From Isoetes taiwanensis (lineage: Eukaryota > Streptophyta > Lycopodiopsida > Isoetales > Isoetaceae): DNA of 64,000 nt. The translations under genes were made by a program, and so were the position numbers. Location: contig JAJEKV010000001.1 in assembly GCA_021234155.1 (NCBI GenBank), positions 23,733,189-23,797,188 on the forward strand, given 5' to 3'. Position 1 is the stretch's first letter. The number at the start of each line of letters is the position of its first letter. The notes beneath the pieces were generated by a model, which saw only the letters and a list, made by a program, of their open reading frames with translations, made no database searches and was not told where the DNA came from. Shown one piece after another: positions 1 to 10,534 of the stretch.

Positions 1-80
1 ATCTCAAATTTAACATAGGAACTATTTTGCCCTACAACAACTTTGCACTCATACTTCAAATATTTTTCAAACCCTGGTTA

Positions 81-410
81 CATGACCAGTCAGAGGATCT
101 TTTTATGAAATAAATTCATTAGCTGTACATACACGACTTTAACTATAATATTTTATTGCATCTGCAAGATTTAGTAATCACATTCCACACATAATCAACC
201 AATGCCCTACAGCCTTACAGATAAGGATCAGAGGACTTTTTAGCATTATTCGTACATACACGCGCCAACTATTCTATTGCAGATAAACTTACACGATTCT
301 AGTATAGATAAGCATCAGAGGAAATCGAATAAAGTAGAACTCAAATGCATTCAGAACACAGCTTCTATACTATATAAGAAGAATGGTTTACGATGAACTG
401 AAACAGGGCA
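81..410 (+). promoter_or_regulatory. Lectin promoter region with repeated block
   Basis: The octamer TCAGAGGA occurs at 90-97, 228-235 and 315-322. The first two copies are each followed by GTACATACACG (125-135 and 252-262) and then by an ATTGCA stretch, so a block of about 130 bp looks tandemly duplicated upstream of the lectin gene. A TATATAAG box lies at 371-378, only about 33 bases before the ATG at 411, which implies a very short 5' leader if it is the functional TATA box. An out-of-frame ATG at 383 opens a short reading frame that overlaps the start of the lectin. Confidence 0.45.
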
Positions 411-896
411 ATGGAGAAGGGCATTATTGTGATGTGCACAATTGCTGCAATGGCATGGGGAATTTGCGAAGCGATTGAGACAAGGGGGAGTACACTGGCG
501 ACGGATCAAAGGCTGGAGTCGGATCAGCAGCTGAGGTCTGATAATGGGAACTACAATTTTGTGATGCAAAACGACTGCAATCTGGTGCTGTACAGGGCTT
601 CCGATCAGAAGGCACTCTGGAGCTCGGGGACGCATAACAAGGCAAGCCGATGCTATCTCAAAATGCAGAGCGATGCCAATTTGGTCGTCTACACTCCTGC
701 CAACACTCCGATCTGGGCCTCCAAAAGCACCAGGCGTGGCACCGTTGCTCAGTATCGCCTCATTATGCAGAATGATGGAAATGCTGTCATCTATGATTCT
801 AATAATAAAGCTATTTGGGCTTCCAAAACTCGTCAGGAAAATGTCGGTACTCGTCACGAAAGTGTTGATCAGCTCATTCTGGATCACGTCGTGTAA
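411..896 (+). CDS. GNA-type mannose-binding lectin (B-lectin domain), secreted
   Basis: This 161-residue protein is a monocot-mannose-binding (GNA-like) lectin, a beta-prism fold that binds mannose and is normally secreted or vacuolar. Residues 1-21 form a hydrophobic signal peptide. Three complete sugar-site motifs of the QxDxNxVxY type are visible at residues 53-61, 86-94 and 120-128, so all three carbohydrate pockets look intact. Cysteines C56 and C81 correspond to the conserved intradomain disulfide. The length matches a single-domain GNA lectin, without a kinase, S-locus or PAN extension. There is no intron, and the ATG at 411 gives the signal peptide directly. A defence or storage role is usual for the family but is inferred here. 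An overlapping antisense frame is a shadow. Confidence 0.92.
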   Translation: MEKGIIVMCTIAAMAWGICEAIETRGSTLATDQRLESDQQLRSDNGNYNFVMQNDCNLVLYRASDQKALWSSGTHNKASRCYLKMQSDANLVVYTPANTPIWASKSTRRGTVAQYRLIMQNDGNAVIYDSNNKAIWASKTRQENVGTRHESVDQLILDHVV

Positions 897-940
897 TCTG
901 TTTGTTATATGTTTTTAAAATGTTTTGTACTGCTGAAACA

Positions 941-980
941 AACCAGGTTTGAATAAAAATAGAAACCAGGTTTGAATAAA
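941..980 (+). terminator. Duplicated poly(A) signal of lectin gene
   Basis: A 20-bp sequence containing AATAAA is present twice, at 941-960 and 964-983, giving AATAAA at 952-957 and 975-980. Both lie less than 90 bases after the lectin stop codon. The second copy runs into a GATA microsatellite. Confidence 0.6.
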
Positions 981-981
981 A

Positions 982-1045
982 ATAGATAGATAGATAGATA
1001 CATTTAAACGTCCCCGAACCTCCTATTCAAGCTTGTGTGTGCAAG
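982..1045 (-). mobile_element. Probable decayed LINE 3' tail
   Basis: A (GATA)n run at 982-1000 is followed by ACGTCC and a diverged stem sequence. This matches the order tail microsatellite, AACGTCC and hairpin seen at the better preserved LINE ends at 14.1, 24.0, 51.2 and 63.7 kb. The hairpin is badly eroded here, so the call rests on layout and the ACGTCC word only. Confidence 0.35.
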
Positions 1046-1349
1046 CTTGTGGGTGCCCATTCCTTTTTCGTCTTAGAGAAGGTTACAAAATATATTCTAT
1101 TCTATGGACTTAAACCTTGTTCTTACTTAAATGTATGCTTTCTACTTTCATCATCCAAGTGTAACTTTTTGTCTAAGTGTAACCTTATGTTTGTTTTTTA
1201 TTAATTAACCATTGAAAAAAATAAAATACATGTCATTAAAACCATTGAAACACAACAGATACACGAATTGTATATTTGCAATGCATGCTGCCCACAACAA
1301 ACACCCAATTTTGCAGCACTGAAACCACCTGCCTTGGGCCCTCGCGCCT

Positions 1350-1583
1350 GACCAGAGTCGGGATGCCAGACCAGAGCTTCATACAATTGTATTTGTAGAC
1401 ATACGATTTGATTCTTCGCAAAGCACACTGCCAGACCAGAGTCGGGATGCCAGACCAGAGCTTCAAGCCTGATTCGTTCAATGCTGCAAGCCCTAGCCAC
1501 TGCTGCTCGGAAAACCTGTTCAAGAAAGCCCTGTTGAAGCAAGCCCTAGCCACCGTTGTTCAAAAAAACCTCTCCAAGAAAGC
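1350..1583. repeat. Two pairs of short direct repeats
   Basis: A 32-bp sequence at 1350-1381 recurs at 1434-1465. A 44-bp sequence starting at 1487 recurs in diverged form at 1540-1583. Open minus-strand frames here simply read through these repeats and show no recognisable domain. Confidence 0.7.
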
Positions 1584-2707
1584 ATGAATCGCAGTTCGTG
1601 GTTGTGTGGATGCATGAATTGCAGGCCCAGAGGGCCGCGACCAGAAAAGGAAAAGCTCCGTTTTCTAAAACTAATCACTAACAAAAAGAAAAAAAAGCCA
1701 AATTCAAACCATTAAAACCTTACCCAATCCTTAGAAAAAAACCATAGGAAGATCTTTTGGGAACCTTATATGCAGAGATACGCTTTAGAGGATGAGGAGG
1801 CGTTTCACATGGTGAATGTATTCTTTTCCTACGGAGCAAGGGTGTTTGCTCTCTAGTTCTCCGATTCTGGTCGCTTGCTTCAGATTTGAAGGAGTAGACT
1901 TGAGCTCAAAGCAACTTTACAAAAAGGGCTTTACTAATAGAACAGGTCCACATTTCTTTGTACTTCAATTTTGTCCATTATCATATTTTTTTGCTCATGT
2001 TCCACCCCTATCCACTCAAATGTGGCCACCTTTGCTATCTTAATCTTTGCAAACAATTGCTCTCGATGTTTTGACTTCAGTAGAAATGAAGGAACTAAGA
2101 TGAACTTTTCCCTAGCAAACAACAATGCCAGGTACATCTTCTCATTTTTTATAAAATGTCAATTGGAGCGTTACTTCAACTACATCACGTAAGAACATGC
2201 AACTATTTGCGAAAGACCAAAAGAAAAGACAGAAAATTTATGGAACGGGTCCCCATACTCTATGAATCCTATGAATCATACAAAACCCAACTTTTTTGTT
2301 CGGAGGTGAATCTTGCAGAAAAATGAGTTATTCCGGCGCAACGAAAGGTAGGAGCAAACCAATAGATATCTTTTATAATACAAGCAATAAGTGATGTGCA
2401 TATTCTAATGATTCATGTATAACTAGTTAGGATTACTAACTCGTCCCTCTGGCAGAGTCGAATTGTAAGGTATACCAAAACAAGTACAAAGGGTCTCAGA
2501 CGTAAACTCATCAGCACGATGTCCTCTAGGAGCTCGTGATATTGCACTATAGGATCTACCTGCGTCAACGTGCTCTTTCAATCTTCTTCTCCTAGTAATT
2601 GCAGGCATATAAATGTTGCCCTAAGAGAGAAGCTCAATGCCTCAAGCACCTATAAAGAACATAAATGGATGCTTAGAAGAACTCAAATGGGCAAGTTTCT
2701 AATGGCT
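1584..2707. other. Intergenic, no gene recognised
   Basis: No coding region, RNA gene or repeat family is recognised here. The right end is the pre-insertion flank of the L1 element that starts at 2724. Confidence 0.5.
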
Positions 2708-2723
2708 ATATTTACAAAAAGTA
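2708..2723. repeat. L1 target-site duplication, left copy
   Basis: The sequence ATATTTACAAAAAGTA is identical to the copy directly after the A-tail at 9606-9621. It defines the insertion boundary. Confidence 0.92.
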
Positions 2724-2816
2724 GGAGAATGAAGACCATTAGGAGTTCTTGGGGAGAGATGAACGTTGAGCGCCCAAAACTCAGCGCCTGTTCCCAAGGA
2801 GAACATCCCAACCCCG

Positions 2817-3209
2817 ATGGATGAGGCTTTGTTTGAAGCTGTTCTCCAGGGGCTGGGAATTACTAATCTCCCCTTGGAATTGCAGGACTCCTTAGTTGTT
2901 TTAGAAGATTTGTTAACCATTGCAGTGGAATCTCAATCTAGAATAGGCTTCTGTAGGTTCGGGCTTAGTTCTTTCTTTCTGTGTATCATTTGCTTTGATA
3001 GATCTGGCTCTCTGAGAATCACAGCCCACAACTCTCAACCGTACATAGCACTGGGAAACAGATTTGAACGTAATCTCTTCACGATGAGCGCGCCATTGGA
3101 ATTCGGCATCGAACCTATCTTTCATTGGGCGACATTCTTTGACCTCCAGCCATCCCAACACATCAGGGATCTTGACACGGTGGTTTGGAGGTATCTAGTC
3201 GCCAATTAA
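2817..3209 (+). CDS. Small hypothetical ORF in L1 5' region
   Basis: An ATG at 2817 opens a frame of about 130 residues that lies inside the L1 element, upstream of ORF1 and in the same frame as it, separated by the stop at 3207-3209. The first 42 residues are acidic and leucine-rich and look helical; the rest is hydrophobic and cysteine-containing. I do not recognise a domain. It could be a 5' leader frame, a decayed N-terminal part of ORF1, or chance. Confidence 0.25.
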   Translation: MDEALFEAVLQGLGITNLPLELQDSLVVLEDLLTIAVESQSRIGFCRFGLSSFFLCIICFDRSGSLRITAHNSQPYIALGNRFERNLFTMSAPLEFGIEPIFHWATFFDLQPSQHIRDLDTVVWRYLVAN

Positions 3210-3497
3210 CAGGTTTCTTGGGCCCCGAGCCAGATCTAGGGGGCCTATCAGGGTAGGGTCAGATTTGTAATTCTAGGATCAGCATTTTTCTGCGTTTTCT
3301 GGGTACGGCCTGTCAAATCTTGGGCAAAATTCTCCTCGGGAGAAGGGGGGAGTTATCATTGGCAGTTACTTTCCTTTCTGGAGGGAAAAGGTAAAGAGTT
3401 CGCTCTATCTTCTCGGATTAGGCCCCTCTTTCTGCCGCTTCAGCTTTTGGGAAGAGCCTTCTGCATCCGGCAAGAACTCGGGTAGCATCTTACAGTT

Positions 3498-5405
3498 ATG
3501 AGAACCAAGGCGAGCACCTCAGGCCCACAATTTAGTAAGGAAGATGACGAATGGAACCACATCTTCTGGTTGGATAGCAAGAACGATAAAGCCTGGGGGA
3601 TACTGAAAGAATTGTTTATGGGGATGGAGATCATAAAGGATCAGCAGAAGGCAGCAGCCTTCTGTATGGGAGTGCATGAGGATGTTGGCATTCTGGCATG
3701 CAAGGAAAAAATGGAGGTTATTAACAGAGACTATTTGAATGGGAGAGTCAACGATAGGGACTGGGTCTGGAACACATTTGGATACCTGCAAGAATTAGAC
3801 AACACCCTTTACAAGCTTATCACAGTGAAGCAGGGACACACTAAAACGGACTGTTGTAGCCTCAAGAACATCATTTTCAGGGCTTACATGGATGAGATGC
3901 TGGCGAAGGTTAAGAACCTAATCATTCAGTGGGATGGGATAAGGGAAAGCTCTAATGCAAGTATCAGGCTCATTAGAAGGTGGGAAGAAGCAGAAGACCA
4001 TGTGATCAAGAGGCATCGGAAAATCTTTAGGCAAGGACTGGTCCTGAACGAGCCACTGGAAGGGGTATCTACATCCCTAGAAGTTTATCAGATAAAGGGG
4101 AAGAAATCGGCAAAATGCAAGATCAAAGATTCAAACGGATTTTTCAACCCAGAAGAATTAAATGAATGCGACTGTGGGGATTGCATGGAAGTCAAGCTCT
4201 CGGCGCTGAATGTGCCGAAAACGAAGATTGGAGTAAACAAAATCAGCAACTCGGTTCCGGTGGTCGGCAAAAATGATAAAACAAAAGGTCCATCTCCTTC
4301 CCCTTCATATAAAAATATTCTTATGAATGATGGCCTTTCTGCTCCTCGGCCGACTAACTTAGAGAATCAGAATGCAGTCGGTAGCGACTTTATAGATTTA
4401 TTTGGTATTCTGGACTCCTCTGCAACTGACATGTTTACCAAGAATGCTATTTTAGTGCACTTCTCGCGGGCCTGCCCAAATCAAGGGGAGGTCAAGAATT
4501 GGATAACCAAATCCCAGCATATTCCTATTCTTTCTATTCTCAAGCTGGATAAGAAGACCTATCAAATTGTATGCAGAGATGAGGTTTGTGTTAAGCAAAT
4601 TCTAAGAAGAAAATTGGATTTCATTAACAATGCTCCTTTTTATATCATGAATTGGTCCCCTTATTTCATCCCAGGCTCGGAGAAGGAAATTCAAACGTCT
4701 ACTTGGCTATCCTTCCCGAATCTCCCCCCGGCCTTTTGGACTCGATCTCATCTGTATACTCTCTGTGAACCTTTAGGGGAGGTCCTCGAAATTAATATCC
4801 CCCAAACTAACTTCCCCACGGTTTGCATTGCCAAGAAAATTACTTCAGATTGGAAAAAGAAGATAAAGATCAGAGTCAAGGCTGATGAATTCATGGACCT
4901 CACCATTAATTACTCCAAATGGCCAATCTATGAACCCGCCTGTGACCCTGTGATAACCCCAAAGCTTAAACAGGTATGGGTTCCTAAGGTCAATGACAAA
5001 GAAAATTCAGGGGTTGAAGTGAGCAATGCGGAATCTGTTAAGAGCTTGGAAACCCAGATCACCCCTAACCAGGGTAGAATTGATGAACTTCCACCCAATG
5101 TAGAAATTCACGACGACATGGTGGTCCTCATCAAAAATATCAACCTGGCTGTGAGAGTTGACTCGGGCAATTTTATCTTCTCTTTCCCTGATTTTTCTAA
5201 CCCCATTCAGAAGGAAGATGACACGGTTTCACGGACGGGAAATCAGGGTATTGGGAATACCCCCGACTCAGAAGACAAGGTATGGACCACAGTGAACAGA
5301 AAAAAGGGCAGAGGTAAGAAGAAATTTAATTTTAGCCCCAGTAGATCTAGTCCAAGAAAGCTGACCATCCAAGCAAGGATGGCTTCAGGGAAGTATAAGT
5401 TTTAA
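3498..5405 (+). CDS. L1 ORF1, Gag-like RNA-binding protein (DUF4283-like)
   Basis: This is an intact 635-residue first ORF. In plant L1 elements this protein binds the element RNA in cytoplasmic particles. The middle part, around residues 300-490, resembles the DUF4283 Gag-like domain of plant LINEs and includes the motif NWSPYFIPGSEKE followed by a WLSFPNLPPAFW stretch. A short cysteine group (CDCGDC) lies near residue 225, and the C-terminus is very basic (KKGRGKKKF). No stop or frameshift breaks it. The stop codon overlaps the ORF2 start as TAATG at 5403-5407, which suggests translation of ORF2 by termination-reinitiation. Confidence 0.85.
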   Translation: MRTKASTSGPQFSKEDDEWNHIFWLDSKNDKAWGILKELFMGMEIIKDQQKAAAFCMGVHEDVGILACKEKMEVINRDYLNGRVNDRDWVWNTFGYLQELDNTLYKLITVKQGHTKTDCCSLKNIIFRAYMDEMLAKVKNLIIQWDGIRESSNASIRLIRRWEEAEDHVIKRHRKIFRQGLVLNEPLEGVSTSLEVYQIKGKKSAKCKIKDSNGFFNPEELNECDCGDCMEVKLSALNVPKTKIGVNKISNSVPVVGKNDKTKGPSPSPSYKNILMNDGLSAPRPTNLENQNAVGSDFIDLFGILDSSATDMFTKNAILVHFSRACPNQGEVKNWITKSQHIPILSILKLDKKTYQIVCRDEVCVKQILRRKLDFINNAPFYIMNWSPYFIPGSEKEIQTSTWLSFPNLPPAFWTRSHLYTLCEPLGEVLEINIPQTNFPTVCIAKKITSDWKKKIKIRVKADEFMDLTINYSKWPIYEPACDPVITPKLKQVWVPKVNDKENSGVEVSNAESVKSLETQITPNQGRIDELPPNVEIHDDMVVLIKNINLAVRVDSGNFIFSFPDFSNPIQKEDDTVSRTGNQGIGNTPDSEDKVWTTVNRKKGRGKKKFNFSPSRSSPRKLTIQARMASGKYKF

Positions 5406-8400
5406 TGGATAGAGACATTAACTGTATAACCTGGAATCTCCAGGGTATCAACAATAATATTAAAAGGGAAAGATTGAAGGTTTGTTTCTCATCTCTCAAC
5501 CCTGACTTTTTGTTTATTCAGGAGCATAAACTACATGACTCTGATCATGAAAAAACCATTAGCAAAACTCTTCCTCCTAATTATAGTATTTGGTCTATTC
5601 CTGCTAATGATTCTTCTGCAGGTATTGCTATTGCATGGAAGAACTATTTAAATATTTCTGATATTTATATGATCAACAGTAAAAATGGAAGGTGGTAGAT
5701 CCTCTTGTGTACCATTTATAGGATTAGACTAGCTTTACTAAATATCTATGCTTTTAACAATCCCACTGAGAGAGTGGAAATTTGGACAGGAGTAAAGAAC
5801 AGTCTTGATAATATTGAGTATGATGAATGTATTTTGGGTGGAGATTTCAACATGGTCACTAATAGTTTCATGAGGAACAAGAATTTCAAACCTCTAGGCA
5901 GGAAGGAAAAGGAGGCATTGCTGGAGCTAACAAGGTGCCACAACTTAAATTTAGCCAGAACCAAGCCTGAAGCCTACAGCTGGACTGATAAGAGAATTGA
6001 TCCCACTTTATGCCTCCATGATAGGTATTATCTCTCTGAAAATTTGTGGAATCATAGTAACAGGGTCAACAATTTGGAAGGATACACCCTTTCGGATCAC
6101 TATCCCCAGCAGTTGCGTATCACAGCTACCAATCAGTCTAAGAAAAAGAGGAAAACTTACTTCAAACTTAACACCAGTCTGCTGGATCATGACGAATTTA
6201 TGGACAGACTACAAGAGGTCCTATTTAGATTTCCCAAGCCCACAGGTCACTCGGGTTGGATGTTCTGGTGGATTCAAGTTGCTAAGGCAATCAAGAACTG
6301 GCTCAAGGAATGGGGGAAACAGGTACATCTTAATAAACTCTCCTCCTTGCAGAAATTAAGAGACAGCCTGCCCAATCCTCCTGAGGAGGAAAAAGACAAC
6401 ATCAGAGCGGAAATTGAGAAGGAAGAAATCAGGATTGCCGAAGGGTGGAGGCTCAAGGCCAAGATAAGAGAGATTAAGGATGATGAGAGGAGCAGCTCCA
6501 AATACTTCTTTATAAAAGCCAAAGGCAAAATTAAAAAGAATCACATCTTTGAGATAAGAGTGGGGGATGAAGACATCACAAACGAGGACCAGATTAAATT
6601 TGCTGCAGCTAACCACTTCAAGGATATCATGGGAACCAATCAAGACAGCACCCAGGAGAATATGAATAGGTTTATAAACCTCCAGGCAAAGGTAAATATG
6701 GAGGAGAATTCCAGCATTGAGAAGCCCTTCTCCAATGAAGAGTTATTTCATATTGCAAAAGAAATGGAAAAGGGTAAAAGTCCAGGCCCTGATGGGCTCC
6801 CAGTAGAATTTTTTATCAAAACATGGCCTATTTTAGGGGACTACTTTACTAATTTGGCTAATGAGTTCAGGACTGTAAATGCTTGGATGCGAGAATCAAT
6901 ACTAGCTTCATCACGCTCATCCCTAAGACTGATATGCCAACTTCTTTCTCGGATTATAGGCATATTTCTCTAACCAATGTGATTTATAAGATTATTTCAG
7001 GTACAATTGCCAGAAGGCTTAAGTGTGTACTTGAAAGGATCATAAGTACCTCCCAAGCTGCCTACTTAAAGGATAGATTCATCCTTGACAATGTTGTCAC
7101 AGCTATGTTGGGTCTTAATTGGGCCAAGGATACCAAACAAGATATTGCTCTTATCAAGCTGGATATCACCAAAGCTTTCGATACGGTAAGCTGGGGTTTC
7201 TTATTCAATTGTTTCAGGGCATTAGGTTTCTCGGACGAGGTAATTCTCCTCTTCAAAGCCTTACTCTCAAACTCCAGATCTTCTGTTTTAATTAACGGAG
7301 AATGCGGCCCCTTCTTCCCCCTGGGTAAAGCAGGGATGCCCACTAGCTCCATTCCTATTCCTTATTATAATGGAGGCTCTTCATGGTAAGCTAGAAGAAG
7401 CAAAAAGATCTCATGTGATCCAAGGCCTTACCCTTCCTGATAATGGGGAGATGGATCAAATTTTAAATGGACATTTTGCAGATGATACTTTCCTCCTAGT
7501 TTCGATGGACAACAGATCACTTACCAACACTCAAAGCATCTTGGAAGAATTTGGAGTAGCCTCGGGTTGCAAAATCAATCCTCTCAAATCTAAAGTGGTG
7601 GCCAGAGATCAGGTAAAGGGAGAGCAAACAGCTGCTCTCCTGGGTTGTAAGTATATCCTTCCTACTACTGCATCCAAGATTTTAGGAATTCCCTTAGCCC
7701 TTAAAGGTAGTCCTTCAGATATCTGGTCTGATATTATTGAGAAATTTCAAAGGAAGGTTGATAGTCTAAATTCCAAATATATCTCTAAGCAGGGTAGGGC
7801 TATAATTGCAAATTTTGTTATTTCTTCCTCTCATGTTTACCAATCATCTGTCATTCTTGCTCCAAAGAAAGTAACCTCCAAACTACAGAGCATTATTGGG
7901 AGATTCATATCCTGTGGACAGAACAAAAGGTGCTGGACTCCTGTGGCTATGGAGGAATGCTGCAAGAGCAAAAGTATGGGGGGTCTAGGAGTCATGAACA
8001 TAGAGAAGCAGGGGATTGCTCTCGCAGCCAAATATCTGTACAAGGCAGCATTTGATTTGATCAAGCATCCTGTCTCTATTATCATAAGGCATTACTTAAG
8101 CAGATGTCTTTCTTTTGGGTGGAGGAAGCTAAATTTAGTGCTGCCCCATGCTATTTTCTTCCCGATCAAAATCCCGAACTCTATCCCTGGCCTCATCAAG
8201 AAATGGATCAGAGCATGGAATTTAGTTAAGGGGATGTTTTCTTGGAAAGAGGGATTATCCATGGATCAATCTATTTTTTGGAATCCGACTCTCCTTACTA
8301 ATAATTCTTCCTTATGTTTAGCATGCCACTTCCCGGAGCAGGCAAGAATTTGGGGGAGCAGAGGAATTCTCTACATCAGGGATATGTACGATGACCAAGG

Positions 8401-9050
8401 AATTATCCCCTTTCACCTCTCAGCCCTCGAGGGGGAAGGGGGTGAAACTGAGATGCTGTATAATAATATCTGCACATCGCTCTCTCAAGGGACTTGGTCA
8501 GATGATGAGGTTAATTGGAATTATAATGGTATCACAGGATTCAAGGTAAAGAATGCTTACAGATACCTGATGAGAGACCAGAAGCCTTTCCATACACAGC
8601 AAGTGGCAGACAGATGAGGAGAGATGCACTAAGAACCTAAAATTCATGTGGTCGAGCCCAATTCCCCCAAAAGTGAAGTCTTTCATGTGGCAGCTTTGGC
8701 ACAGGGCTCTGGCCACTAATCATAAAAGATATAAGATTCACATGACAGATTCGGATGTATGCCCCAGATGTATCCGTCACAGGGAAGATGAAGAACACCT
8801 ATTTAAATATTGTCTCTGGTCGGAATGGGTCCTCGAGCTTGCATCTAATATCTTTGGATATAACCTTAACACGGTTGACCCGCTGGAGTTCTTTATGCCG
8901 AATAATCCTATCGATTGGAGGATCTATATCCTTCTTTGGCGTATCTGGAAGGGGAGAAATAATTTTATCTTTAATTGTGATATAACTCACCCGGAGGCTA
9001 TTATCAAACAAGTTCAATACGACATCAAATGGATTTTGGCTACTCTATAG
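5405..9050 (+). pseudogene. L1 ORF2: AP endonuclease + reverse transcriptase + zinc finger, disabled
   Basis: ORF2 starts at the ATG overlapping the ORF1 stop. The endonuclease shows ITWNLQG, IQEHK, GGDFN and SDHYP. Reverse-transcriptase signatures include GKSPGPDG near 6775-6800, KLDITKAFDTVSW near 7160-7195 and the catalytic FADD at 7475-7486. The C-terminus at 8646-9050 carries the plant zf-RVT motif (CPRC...H...C). Four lesions are visible: an in-frame TAG at 5696-5698, a net one-base loss near 6870-6885, a net one-base gain in the G-run at 7333-7335, and a frame change near 8600. No plant-type RNase H domain is seen. The copy cannot make a full ORF2 protein. Confidence 0.93.
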
Positions 9051-9063
9051 ATTCAAGTCTAAT

Positions 9064-9390
9064 TTGTATTCCTCTGGTATTTCAGGTATTATCTTCGTAC
9101 TGGTGCGCAAACTTAAATGGAAGAAGATTGATGCAGCAACTAATCAGCAATGGATCAAAGTGTTCGGCCCTCCCAATCTTTATGGTCATGAAGAGCCCTG
9201 CCTTTGTAATTGGTGTTGTGATCAGAATCCAAATGCTAGAAGAGATATGCTTTGTGAGGCAAAAGACAGTAAGGGACGACTCAACATGGCGAAAGCAGAA
9301 TCTTGCATGTGCCCATTCTGTGTACTATCAGTCATGGTCAGAGGCAGAGGAAGCAAATCCAGGAACACCAACCTCAGGTCTTACTTTTAG
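9064..9390 (+). other. Cysteine-rich open frame in the L1 3' region
   Basis: Between the ORF2 stop and the A-tail is an open frame of 108 codons without an early ATG. It contains two clusters of the same spacing, C-x-C-x-x-C (CLCNWC and CMCPFC), about 40 residues apart. The frame is preceded by a pyrimidine-rich stretch ending in CAG, like a splice acceptor. It could be a captured host exon, a piece of the element, or chance. No family is recognised. Confidence 0.3.
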
Positions 9391-9605
9391 TAGACATCCA
9401 AGTTTCCAGGCGATACAGAGTTTGGATATCATGCTCCAGTCTTTACTGAATATTTTCCATATATACATACTTTATAGGGTTATACTTCCCTCTAAAAAGT
9501 TTCTTTTTGTTACCTTAAACGGGTTAAACTTCCCTCCAAAAAGTATCTTTTATTAACTTATACTTTATAATTAATATATAAACACGCCTTCAATCAAAAA
9601 AAAAA

Positions 9606-9621
9606 ATATTTACAAAAAGTA
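9606..9621. repeat. L1 target-site duplication, right copy
   Basis: This is identical to 2708-2723 and follows the run of A at 9596-9606. Confidence 0.92.
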
Positions 9622-9851
9622 TTTGTAACATGTTAAAAAATATTAACATTTGTCACTAGAACATAGCATTGTTATTGAAATTATTAGCACCAAGTGCTCC
9701 AAAATGCGCATTAGTCCCTACTAGATACTAGGAACTCCAACATCGTTGAAGGGCCTATAATTATTGGTTGCCTCATAAATATTACGAGTCCCCTAAACAT
9801 AAATTAACACTACTAGAGGATGGGTTGTTTGCGACGTCAGTTTGCGACATA

Positions 9852-10175
9852 TGGGTGAAAACATGCTAGGGTGTACCATCTAAAGTTCTTTTTAGGGAGT
9901 GCAAAACTACCCAGAAAAGCACCCAACACTGGGTACTAGGAACTTGCATAAATGTCTCAATAAACAATAAGTTTGAGAGTTGATTCATTCATTTTAGTCT
10001 CTAATAGTATTGTTATCATCTACTATTATAGATTGACATGTTATTGACCTTCAATTCAAAAATTTTAGATTGATTTTAATGGGAAGAAAAAACAGAAAGT
10101 ACCAGTTTTAAAAGTACCCAGTGTAGGTACTTTTGAGGGTTCCAAAAGTGGTACACCGTAGCATGCATTCACCCA
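9852..10175. mobile_element. MITE nested in the CACTA element
   Basis: The 26-base termini are inverted repeats (TGGGTGAA, CATGCTA and GGTGTACC in order, 23 of 26 matching). Inverted similarity continues inward, including GGGTACT/AGTACCC blocks. The element is flanked by TA at 9850-9851 and 10176-10177. The 324-bp size, lack of coding capacity and TA target fit a Tc1/mariner-type MITE. Because it interrupts the CACTA subterminal region, it inserted after the CACTA element did. Confidence 0.8.
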
Positions 10176-10195
10176 TATATCAAACGTCCACGTCG

Positions 10196-10401
10196 CAAAA
10201 ATCGCGTACGTTCCTATGGCGTCGCACAAAATTTAAACGACGTCGCAGATAGAACGTCCCACGTCGCAGTTGGAACGTCTGGTCAGACGTCGCAATGGCA
10301 AAAATTGAGTACGTTCCTACGACGTTGCACAAAATTCAAACCACGTCGCAGGTAGAACGTCAAACGTCACAGTTGGAACGTCTGGCCAGACGTCGCAATG
10401 G
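10196..10401. repeat. 103-bp tandem duplication of CACTA subterminal array
   Basis: Units at 10196-10298 and 10299-10401 align along their whole length with scattered substitutions. Each contains several ACGTCGCA or variant motifs, so the duplication doubled the number of putative transposase-binding sites on that side. Confidence 0.85.
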
Positions 10402-10534
10402 CCTACTACGTGCCACGCCGCACTAGCGACGTATCACGTCGCAAGTGCAACGTCATTACAACGTGAAACGTCGCAACTGCAACGTCTCATTGCGATTTAA
10501 AGAATAAACACGGAATAAATACAAATACTAGTTA

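Larger units (their letters stand above)
2724..9606 (+). mobile_element. Full-length L1-type LINE with target-site duplication
   Basis: The element carries a 5' region, an ORF1, an endonuclease-reverse transcriptase ORF2 and a short A-run at 9596-9606. It is bounded by the identical 16-mer ATATTTACAAAAAGTA at 2708-2723 and 9606-9621. The first A of the right copy may belong to the poly(A) tail, so the duplication is 15-16 bp. That length and the A-tail are the signature of target-primed reverse transcription. At about 6.9 kb it appears complete rather than 5'-truncated. Few lesions are present, so the insertion is fairly young, but ORF2 is disabled. Confidence 0.95.

Noticed and set aside
351-887. 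Long minus-strand open frame across the lectin gene
   Set aside because: It is the antisense shadow of a gene with clear lectin motifs. Its translation has no domain.
5696-5698. Programmed readthrough of the TAG in L1 ORF2
   Set aside because: Other lesions (frame changes near 6880, 7334 and 8600) show ordinary decay, and no readthrough context is evident.
10196-10401. Possible CRISPR-like repeat array
   Set aside because: The repeats are the tandemly doubled subterminal region of a CACTA transposon in a plant genome; there are no uniform spacers.
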